In this document: positions 58,601 to 64,000 of the stretch, one piece after another
Position numbering within the stretch: the first letter of the stretch is position 1
Layout of the letters: each line of letters starts with the position of its first letter
Assembly (NCBI GenBank): GCA_963662155.1
Contig: OY759263.1
Coordinates: 4,814,041-4,878,040 of the forward strand
Reading direction: 5' to 3'
From: Lamellibrachia columna
Lineage: Eukaryota > Annelida > Polychaeta > Sabellida > Siboglinidae
DNA length: 64,000 nucleotides
Made by a program: the position numbers and the translations under genes
The notes under the pieces: generated by a model
Seen by the model: the letters and a program-made list of their open reading frames with translations, nothing else
Database searches by the model: none
What the model was told of the DNA's origin: nothing

Positions 58601-61116
58601 GCAGCCCTGAATATGTCTTGAGTTTTTTTGCAGAAGGTCCTTATTGTTATAGTGTTGGGGTGTTTGTTCGTAGCTACCCCAAACATGTTTACACTTTGAA
58701 TGCAACATCTAAGTGCACATTGATATGTATTCTGATGGAACAATGAATGCTGAATCAGAGTGCCATTATGGACTACTTTTTTTTATGACAACATTAATAT
58801 GATGCATATGTCAGAAAGATTTTAATCTCTGGTTTTATAGAGGTACCTGCAAGATTCCTTTTCAATAGTTTTGCATAAATGATGTCAAAAACATGTTATA
58901 TACTGAGAGAGGGATAAAGGGTGAGAGAGGCAGAGTGAGAGAGTTTGTGGACAATGAGGTGCATACCTGCTTCAGCAATTAGTTTCTCTAGGAACACTTT
59001 ATCATCATAGATTTGGGCGAGCAGTTGCTTAATGGTCTTTTCACTGGCCACCTGTTCTTTCAAATATTTGTCAAAGGTAGGAGAGGCAGACATATGTATT
59101 CGCGCTCCTTGAGCCGCTCTCAGCTTCTTATTCTGAAAACATGCATGAATTTCTGTCAATTAACAATGAATTCTATCATCATTTCAGGTCATCGTCTGTT
59201 TTTTCTCCTTTAGGTTTCTACTCCTGGCAATGATCAAATCAACCAGGTGGTGGCAAGAAATCTCAATTCACTGCTTTATCTCCAAATGAAAATATCTTAC
59301 AACATATACACATATTGACTATGTGAAAACACATTTTCAGAAGGAAAGGGAGATTATTTAATAAGCACTTTGCCTAGTATTTAATGAACATTACATTACA
59401 CTGTCCAGTGCAAGGTTATTGATATGATATTCCCACTTGCCTCGCCCGAACTTTTGAAGTACGTTAGGTCACCTTGAAGTGACAGCTTGATGCGCTCTGG
59501 CGCTGAACAAATACAAAACAAACATTTGAGAGACAACGAGTGACACATTCAACAGTACACTAGTGAAGGCAATGATAAAAAGATATTTGAGACTACTACG
59601 GGAACATCCTTACAACAGAGAAGACACCAATGGTGCTGATAGGAGTTAGAAGGATCTTTTGGGTGAAAGAAGAGGTGCAAAGTTTACTTGAGGGGAGGAA
59701 GAAAGACAACTGGAGATTGTCAAATGAAACATGTAACATTGAAGTCATAACCAAATAATTTTTAACACAATAGTGATTTAACACAAAACTGTAAACATGA
59801 TCAAACTACAGTGGACTTTGAACCACCTCAGGACTTTGCTTACTAGAACCATCTCTGGACTTTGCTTACTAGAACCACCTCAGGACTTAGAAATTTGATT
59901 CTATTAAGTGGTGGATTCACTTGAATATTGAATCATTCCGTTCCAGGCAATATAATTGATTTGACTAAATGGCTGACTCTGTTATCCGTGATTCTGTATA
60001 ATTTTTTTTATATATTTAATCATAAAAAAAATGTGTAAATAAACCAACCTCAAGTCAAGTGTTTTTTCCACTACAATAATAATAAACATTGTTTATTTTG
60101 CAACTGACCTCCGACACAGTTGGTGATAGCCTCTCGGCACTTGTTGATGCCCAGCACAAACTTATGTTCTGATGGATTCTGGATCCTACCACGGTTGAAG
60201 TAGACGAGGGCCTGCTCAAACTCACCCATCGTATACAGCACCTCTGCTCGCAGAAAAACCACCTGAGGACAGTAACACACCATCTTGGCAGCTATACACA
60301 GCTCCCTCAGCAGGGGTGGGGTGTCAAACTCTTTCGTATAGGTGTTATTAATATTATGATGTTTAAGCCACGCTCGCCGTCCAACAAGTGTCCTGTTGTA
60401 CATTAGTGATACGTCCAGACACTGAATGTGAACTGAAGCAACATGGTACATCAAGACTGTAATGACATGGCTCTAGCACAAAAGTCATTGGAAATACATT
60501 GTGCAACTCCCCGGAGGACAGCAAGGGGTAAAAATGGCTTATGCATTTAAGCCAAGTCATACGTGGTTGTGTTCCTGATATGCTCTGAATTCAGTGCTAT
60601 GTCTAGTAGCACCTAATTCTATGCATAAGGCTTTCACTTGGAAGAGTCGTGGATTTGACAGAGCTCAATATTGCAGCAGGTTTTCTTCCAAAAATTATAT
60701 AGTTTGTTATCTATGATAAAATATATAAGGCTACTGAAGAACAGTGAATGTTGTCATATTAATTTTATTCATTATAAAATTAAATATAATTAATATTTTA
60801 TAATAAAAACTGTAGCAATAAACAACTTAGAATTCCTATATACAATTATACATGTAGGGTTTTAAATGTTTGTGCCGTCTTTAATCCATCTGTCATTAAC
60901 ACCAGTGGAAAAGTCATTAAAGAATTATGTTGAATGAATCGATGTTTTGAGATAATGCGAGACTGACAGCTTGCTCACCCTGCCGGCTTCCTGTGGCGTT
61001 ACATGTGTTTGGGCGTGTTCAACATCCTTCAATGCCATTTTGGTATTGCACAGTTGCAGATGGCACCATCCACGTCTAATGAAGACATCACAGTCAGTGT
61101 ATCGCAACTCAAGTGC
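31543..61116 (-). CDS. Outer dynein arm docking complex subunit 4 (TTC25-like), eleven exons, both ends missing
   Basis: ODAD4/TTC25 is a TPR protein that helps dock outer dynein arms onto axonemal doublets of motile cilia. Eleven exons were placed by similarity to the vertebrate protein and by splice sites: 61116-60979, 60262-60109, 59502-59441, 59132-58967, 53072-52860, 50433-50340, 47587-47474, 46099-46013, 36946-36750, 33286-33218 and 31671-31543. Every junction keeps phase and the joined frame has no stop (about 474 codons). Diagnostic segments are [33 protein letters not shown] and [14 protein letters not shown]. The initiator exon (about 40 residues) is upstream of 61116, probably beyond the window. 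The C-terminal exon(s) after 31543 were not found. Three donors are GC instead of GT. Confidence 0.93.
32160..32760 (-). mobile_element. Degenerate LINE remnant in ODAD4 intron
   Basis: A minus-strand frame reads [18 protein letters not shown], a stop, then [15 protein letters not shown]. This is the CDC...HLL.C zinc-knuckle-like tail of some LINE reverse transcriptases. Further frames upstream are shifted. Clearly decayed. Confidence 0.65.
33218..33286 (-). CDS. ODAD4 exon j (TPR)
   Basis: 69 bases encoding [20 protein letters not shown], the last clear TPR helix pair. Acceptor TTGTGTGCAG, donor GTCAGT. Phase 1 on both sides. Confidence 0.88.
   Translation of the reverse strand, partial: PNWWTTLQPRRCMRRRCHWRST
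33657..33910. repeat. 26-bp minisatellite, about 9.7 copies
   Basis: The unit CAACTGTAACAACAAAACAT plus ACTTAG is nearly perfect and lies inside the LINE endonuclease frame between its [10 protein letters not shown] and FNVDLL segments. It arose by expansion of LINE sequence. Confidence 0.95.
34147..34154. repeat. Target-site duplication (left) of the hAT element
   Basis: GATTATGC, repeated at 35233-35240. Confidence 0.93.
34155..35232. mobile_element. Non-autonomous hAT-type DNA transposon
   Basis: A 1078-bp element has terminal inverted repeats starting CAGGCTTGTTAACAAATGC (19 bases perfect, then imperfect further) and an 8-bp duplication GATTATGC. Both are diagnostic of the hAT superfamily. 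Removing element plus one duplication restores the LINE frame around DYADY. No transposase is encoded. Both subterminal regions are packed with CATTCAAATGCAAATG motifs in both orientations, which may be transposase-binding sites. Confidence 0.92.
35233..35240. repeat. Target-site duplication (right) of the hAT element
   Basis: GATTATGC, matching 34147-34154. Confidence 0.93.
35431..36749. other. ODAD4 intron, no gene recognised
   Basis: AT-rich intronic sequence. A GGTGAATATTTCATA motif is duplicated near 36675-36710. No exon or element could be assigned. Confidence 0.45.
36750..36946 (-). CDS. ODAD4 exon i (TPR)
   Basis: 197 bases encoding [20 protein letters not shown] and [20 protein letters not shown]. 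The W...HDIGRCY segment is near-invariant in the family. Acceptor GATACAG, donor GTGAGT. Confidence 0.96.
37645..37667 (+). repeat. Left copy of an inverted pair
   Basis: GGGCCCGAGGTTATAAACTG plus TAC matches 45561-45583 in reverse complement at 21 of 23 positions. Confidence 0.6.
38690..39030 (+). mobile_element. LINE 3'-end fragment
   Basis: The text around 38760-38850 (AATGTATTCAGATTGTTGTG) resembles the LINE tail at 63114-63205, and the CCAGAATAAAGTGACTGAAT end near 39002 matches its 3' terminus. It is non-coding and decayed. Confidence 0.5.
39031..40184. other. ODAD4 intron, no gene recognised
   Basis: AT-rich intronic sequence without recognisable motifs. Confidence 0.4.
40218..40930 (+). 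pseudogene. CR1 ORF1 with SGNH esterase domain
   Basis: The first 172 codons are open to 40736. They hold a basic N-terminus, then [16 protein letters not shown] (block I, catalytic Ser in GDS) and [15 protein letters not shown] (block III, GTNN). After the TAG near 40734 the frame keeps similarity, with [10 protein letters not shown] and HLTGK-like text, to about 40900. Such ORF1 esterases are typical of CR1 elements and bind RNA or lipids. Confidence 0.85.
41094..42828 (-). mobile_element. Jockey/L2-like LINE nested in the CR1 copy
   Basis: The minus strand encodes [20 protein letters not shown] and VFADDTSIF (catalytic ADD) in 42378-42737. After a frameshift, a C-terminal part follows (41798-42223) with [18 protein letters not shown] and [12 protein letters not shown]. 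The flanks GATCCT (41088-41093 and 42829-42834) form a 6-bp duplication. Joining them restores the host frame [14 protein letters not shown]. The 3' untranslated region holds a ~235-bp tandem duplication (about 41295-41525 and 41530-41760). Confidence 0.85.
42835..43500 (+). pseudogene. CR1 ORF2 endonuclease part
   Basis: The plus strand reads [20 protein letters not shown], then [29 protein letters not shown] and [10 protein letters not shown], which are the CR1 endonuclease motifs. There is an in-frame TAG near 43132. The similarity ends abruptly near 43460. Confidence 0.85.
43620..44898 (+). pseudogene. CR1 ORF2 reverse transcriptase part
   Basis: Motifs are [13 protein letters not shown] text, [51 protein letters not shown] and the C-terminal [18 protein letters not shown] to the stop at 44898. 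Frameshifts lie near 44030 and 44730, and stops near 44412 and 44532. Confidence 0.87.
45561..45583 (-). repeat. Right copy of an inverted pair
   Basis: Reverse complement of 37645-37667 with two mismatches (GGGCCCAAGGTTATAAACCG plus TAC). Confidence 0.6.
46013..46099 (-). CDS. ODAD4 exon h (TPR)
   Basis: 87 bases encoding [20 protein letters not shown] and HDYKSAVQ. Acceptor TGTTGCCAG, donor GTAGGT. Phase 2 on both sides. Confidence 0.9.
46503..46640. repeat. 46-bp tandem repeat, 3 copies
   Basis: The unit starts TAACAGCTGGTATTAGTGCT at 46509, 46555 and 46601, in an ODAD4 intron. Confidence 0.92.
47085..47465. repeat. ~25-bp minisatellite, about 15 copies
   Basis: Degenerate units of GGGGGTGTTGTGTTATACCA plus TGGA. 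The array ends directly beside the donor of ODAD4 exon g (47474), leaving only about 8 intronic bases. Confidence 0.92.
47474..47587 (-). CDS. ODAD4 exon g (TPR)
   Basis: 114 bases encoding [20 protein letters not shown] and [17 protein letters not shown], the first TPR of the C-terminal TPR block. Acceptor TGTGTCTAG, donor GTTTGT. Confidence 0.9.
47965..48072. repeat. 21-bp tandem repeat, about 5 copies
   Basis: Unit CTCACAAGCATTTAATACTCT in an ODAD4 intron. Confidence 0.93.
48640..50060 (-). mobile_element. Jockey-like LINE fragment, reverse transcriptase
   Basis: The minus strand encodes [39 protein letters not shown] and [15 protein letters not shown] (49504-50013). [13 protein letters not shown] text follows in another frame near 49420, then the C-terminal [19 protein letters not shown] (48647-48994). 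The FADD region is degraded. In an ODAD4 intron. Confidence 0.85.
50340..50433 (-). CDS. ODAD4 exon f
   Basis: 94 bases encoding [20 protein letters not shown]. Phase 1 in and phase 2 out. The donor is GCGAGT, a third GC-type site; the alternative GT four bases on would put a stop in the next exon. Confidence 0.82.
50440..51149. other. ODAD4 intron, no gene recognised
   Basis: Unique AT-rich sequence up to the assembly gap. Confidence 0.4.
51150..51349. other. Assembly gap (200 N)
   Basis: Exactly 200 unknown bases, probably a scaffold placeholder of arbitrary size. It lies in the intron between ODAD4 exons e and f. Confidence 0.99.
51350..52859. other. ODAD4 intron, no gene recognised
   Basis: AT-rich sequence with a short TAGTAAATAATAGATAAT repeat beside the gap and A/T-rich AAATAAAGGAATTT repeats near 52480-52560. 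No coding signal. Confidence 0.45.
52860..53072 (-). CDS. ODAD4 exon e
   Basis: 213 bases encoding [20 protein letters not shown] and an arginine-rich continuation, the FW.Q..PIY.R segment typical of TTC25. The donor is GCAAGT (GC-type). The acceptor is GGTACTTCAG. Confidence 0.93.
53469..53824. repeat. ~208-bp diverged tandem duplication
   Basis: Blocks starting CACCCTGCTAC at about 53469 and 53677 share GAGTGGCTGAATGTCCCTA, AAATATGTTGA and GTTTTATGTAGAA segments. Confidence 0.85.
53825..56520. other. ODAD4 intron, no gene recognised
   Basis: 2.7 kb of AT-rich sequence. It contains a short (TA)n at about 55266-55285 and duplicated CGCAAGCGCAGTGGACAACA near 53928-53968. No domain or element recognised. 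Confidence 0.4.
56528..57580. repeat. 47-bp minisatellite in 94-bp higher-order dimers, about 22 copies
   Basis: Two 47-bp variants alternate: one with CACTGGTTCCTTGTCTCTGC, the other with CACTGGTTTCTCATCACTGC, each followed by CAATGTGCCACAGAAGACAG. A third variant with GTCCCTGAAAATGTGCCAC appears in three places. Short frames repeat every 94 bases and are not genes. Confidence 0.95.
57789..58092. repeat. 50-bp tandem repeat, 6 copies
   Basis: Unit TTACTAGTGGCCTCCCACCA plus TGCGTGATGAATCTGTGTCATGTTGAATCA in segments, period 50. Confidence 0.95.
58093..58966. other. ODAD4 intron, no gene recognised
   Basis: AT-rich sequence. No repeat or coding signal was supported. Confidence 0.4.
58967..59132 (-). 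CDS. ODAD4 exon d
   Basis: 166 bases, phase 0 in and phase 1 out. It contains [20 protein letters not shown], which matches the conserved EKT..qLL..ly.dk.yLEkL segment of the family. Acceptor ATGTTTTCAG, donor GTATGC. Confidence 0.93.
59441..59502 (-). CDS. ODAD4 exon c
   Basis: 62 bases encoding [16 protein letters not shown] and KSSGE, the linker after the N-terminal TPRs. Acceptor TTTGTTCAG. The donor is GCAAGT, a GC-type 5' splice site; the nearby GT would create a stop in the next exon. Confidence 0.82.
59818..59890. repeat. ~29-bp tandem repeat, about 3 copies
   Basis: Units of GGACTTTGCTTACTAGAACC plus ACCTCA with small variants. Confidence 0.8.
60109..60262 (-). CDS. ODAD4 exon b (TPR region)
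   Basis: 154 bases, phase 0 in and phase 1 out. It encodes [20 protein letters not shown] and [10 protein letters not shown], then [11 protein letters not shown]. This is the best-conserved TPR of the family. Acceptor TGTCCTCAG, donor GTCAGT. Confidence 0.95.
60263..60978. other. ODAD4 intron, no gene recognised
   Basis: Intron between exons a and b. No feature seen. Confidence 0.4.
60979..61116 (-). CDS. ODAD4 exon a (TPR region)
   Basis: 46 codons, phase 0 to 0, reading [20 protein letters not shown] onward. This is the first TPR pair (helix B onward). The acceptor is GTGCTGTGCAG, the donor GTGAGC. It is the most 5' exon recognised. Confidence 0.88.
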
Positions 61117-61444
61117 CTGCACAGCACATTGAGATTTCTTCAAAAACATTCGAATGGAAAAAAATTGTACAGTTGTTTGTGAAGTGAGGAATATATTGAA
61201 ATGAAAATTATATAATATGTAAATCATAATCATTATTACATTAATGGATCTGATAGTGTTTTTTAATCTATCCCAATATGTACAAACAGAGAAGGTATCA
61301 TCATCAAATATGGTGTTTTAGGGAACTTTTGCTGTCTGAATAGTGCCGAGACTTGCGTAGTAATCGCAAGAATGACATATAATACCATAACCAACAAAGG
61401 TGAAGGGACTCAGAAGTACCAGATTAATTAATTAATGATTCTTT

Positions 61445-61685
61445 TACATGTCTCCTTAATAATAATACTAACCCTGTTGATGACTCTATCTATGAAATAC
61501 CTGAAATAATAAGACACTCTCTATATTTTGATGATGATAGTTTAATTAGTACTTTAAAAGCAAAAACTAACAACTTTACAATATTAAGTTTAAATTGTCA
61601 ATATATAAATGTTAAAACTGATAGTCTAAAAATACTATTAGAGAACTTTATAAAACATGATTGTAAAATTAGTGCTATATGCAGC
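61445..61685 (+). mobile_element. LINE endonuclease N-terminal fragment
   Basis: The plus strand reads FTILSLNCQYINVKTDSLKI and LLENFIKHDCKISAIC, the opening of an APE-type endonuclease (LN.rSi..K...l...). It is cut off at about 61685. Confidence 0.75.
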
Positions 61686-62224
61686 ATTTGACATAACCGC
61701 ATGTCCGCTGGCCCTTGAATCTTCTATCGGGCCCGCAACTGTCACAAGTTACAGGTCCAGTTTTTTTTTATATTTAGTAATATTTATGTTGCGGAAAGAG
61801 ATCGACTTTGGCAATTTGATGGATTACAAACTACATTTCATTGTTTCAGTCGTCGCGCAGCACCTAACATAGACATCCAACACCATAACCCTGCCACTTC
61901 CGTGAAGGAAAAAAAACTAGTGATTTGCTCCAGACCAGAGCGCAGATGATCTGAAGCGATAGTTGGATGGCAAACTGAATATCAGTGTGAATATCAGTCA
62001 ACTAGAGTTCAAACATCCCGAGAGCTACAGTTCATTCTGTGTCTGCTGAAGTGGAAGATCCCAAGGTGTTCTTGGATGGACATATATGGCCAGAAGGTAT
62101 TTATGTTCGGTGGTACAGGTCTGCTGAGAAGATGCAGCACAAAGATGCAGGAAATGCTGAATTCACAGTGTAACTTCTGCAAATGATGACTCAACTGAGG
62201 ACTCGGCCTGAATGCTTTCAGTGA

Positions 62225-63563
62225 ACAATTACTAAAACTTGTTAGTTATAATTGTTGTGGACTAAAATTAGGTTCATATAACTATTATGAAAGATTCAAA
62301 GTGGAGCAATTACTAAGCGATTATATGATATTGTGTGTCTCCAGGAGACTTGGTTGGCTAAACAGCAAGAGGAGGAGCTCAAAGCCATGAAAAGGGATTT
62401 CAATGCTGAATCTGATATATGTTGTACTTGTGCCCATTGTTAAAAACAAAAGTGCTAGCCTATGTAGTAAGAGTAACTACAGACTTATTGCTCTAGCCAG
62501 TACTGTATCCAAAGTCTTTAAAAAGTTAATTTATGAACGTATTGCTTAGTTTGAATACATGTAGCAATCAGTTTGGCTTCAAAACTAAACATAATACGGA
62601 TACCCGGTATGCGTGTATATGCCTTCAAGGAGGCCGTATTAAAATACTGTAGTTTGAATAGTAATGTATATTCATGTTTTTTGATGCTTTTTTATGATGT
62701 TTTGCTGCAAAAATGTAAAGATATACATATGCCAAACTTTGTGTTAAATGATGAAATATTGACAAGAGTTAATAAATGTAAATATATTGGACATGTTCTC
62801 ACTGAAGTTCTCAGTGATGATGATGATATGGCTAGGCAGTATAAGAGAATTTATGCTCAGGGTAATGTCTTGATTCGAAAATTCTATTATATCTAAATAC
62901 GCTATATATTTATAGTTTTTAGTCGTTATAGTCTAGTCTTTTATATGAATGTAATATTCCTGAATAAAGTTATTGAATTGATATGAAAAATGTATAGGCC
63001 AAATAACAGTATAGGGTAGCAAATCGGTCAAATTTAATAATAGTATAGTGCCGAAATACAGTGGCAAATTGTTGAAAACAAATAATAGTAGTGCAAAAAA
63101 GTGTATTTCGTTTCGATCGGAATCAATTAGAAAATTATGTGTAGCATACAATAATGTATTTAGATTATTGTGCAATGAACCAAGGAATTGTAGTGCTAGT
63201 TATGTTTGCAAAATGTTGATCAGGAAAAATGTGTATAGTTTTATGACGTGTATATAAAACTAAGTTGGATAATGCAAAGTAATTACAAAGTATTATGAAT
63301 AGTGATGCATTATACACATCACCACCGTGTCATCACTGGAGAAATATGCTATATATTTATAGTTTTTAGTCGTTATAGTCTAGTCTTTTATATGAATGTA
63401 ATATTCCGGAATAAAGTTATTGAATTGATATGAAAAACGTATAGGCCAAATAACAGTATAGGGTAGCAAATCGGTCAAATTTAATAATAGTATAGTGCCG
63501 AATAACAGTACAGTGGCAAATTGTTGAAAACAAATAATAGTAGTGCAAAACAGTGTATTTCGT
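62225..63563 (+). mobile_element. LINE remnants with a duplicated 3' end
   Basis: Patches of LINE coding sequence include YNCCGLKLGSYNY, SNYRLIALASTVSKVFKKLI, then NKCKYIGHVLTEVLSDDDDM and QYKRIYAQGNVLIRKFY (to 62896). The 3' block 62901-63113 recurs at 63348-63563 (447 bases apart). Between them lies a C-terminal part with KLCVAYNNVFRLLCNEPRN. The order shows rearrangement. Confidence 0.78.
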
Positions 63564-64000
63564 TTTTTGTTCTGCAAAATATGCATAAACTTCATTTATA
63601 TCTGAAAAAAAAACCCCGGGAAATTGTCCGTTTTTAAATGGACCTTAATTAGTTTTATTGAATTGAATACTCAACGCCAAGCCCGCTTCAGGGAAAACCG
63701 TCACCAGCCTGTTGGGATCGGTTTAAGGCGGCCATTTACGGTCGGTTTACGCGGTGATAATGGAGTTTTAACTAATAATAATATAGCATATAGCATGTTG
63801 AGCTCCCGAGAACTAAGCCTCTAAGGGGATAAAAATGTTGGATCTGAAAGTACGGGATCACTCTAAATTCACGACTGTCGTTCAAAAGGATGAACACTTA
63901 ACTTAAGCCGAACGCACGCGGCGTTCAAAAACAGAAACATGTTTCGCGTTTCGATCAACGTTAGCCGAACGCACGACAGAGAAAAACACAGATTGTGTTT
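63564..64000. other. No gene recognised at right edge
   Basis: The end of the window holds a repeated CCGAACGCACG motif (63907 and 63964) and no recognised exon. The ODAD4 initiator exon was not found here. Confidence 0.4.

Overview
The window is animal nuclear DNA, most likely from a marine invertebrate, possibly a mollusc. The evidence is interrupted genes with GT-AG and GC-AG introns, many non-LTR retrotransposons (CR1/L2-like, RTE-like and jockey-like), abundant micro- and minisatellites, and no prokaryotic gene layout. There is one 200-base assembly gap (51150-51349). The species cannot be fixed from the sequence.

Left part (1-22450): no confident host gene. It holds LINE remnants (961-1285, 10331-10880, 12990-13275), a nearly complete RTE-like retrotransposon with a 9-bp target duplication (13467-16536), several tandem arrays (24, 33, 58 and 38 bp units), simple repeats and a 0.5 kb polypurine tract.

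Centre (22459-31176): an 8718-bp Polinton/Maverick (adintovirus-related) endogenous virus-like element. It has inverted terminal repeats with 5'-AG...CT-3' ends and a 6-bp target duplication GTTAAC. On the minus strand, in transcription order, lie a NADAR-family gene, an RPA-like OB-fold gene, two unrecognised ORFs, an integrase C-terminal/chromodomain remnant, a small membrane protein, the penton, a pX-like basic core protein, the double-jelly-roll major capsid protein and an adenain-type protease. Penton, pX and the membrane protein are open. Capsid, protease, integrase, RPA-like and NADAR genes carry in-frame stops or frameshifts. I find no DNA polymerase B or FtsK-type ATPase, so this looks like a reduced, non-autonomous, decaying copy with an unusual accessory module.

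Right part (31543-61116 and beyond): eleven consecutive coding exons of one host gene on the minus strand. It is the orthologue of ODAD4/TTC25, a TPR protein of the outer dynein arm docking complex of cilia. Every exon junction keeps reading phase. Start and C-terminal exons are not found, so the Polinton lies either in a 3' intron of this gene or just beyond it. The introns hold a CR1 element with its ORF1 esterase domain, split by another LINE; a 1078-bp non-autonomous hAT element inserted in a LINE; and several minisatellites.
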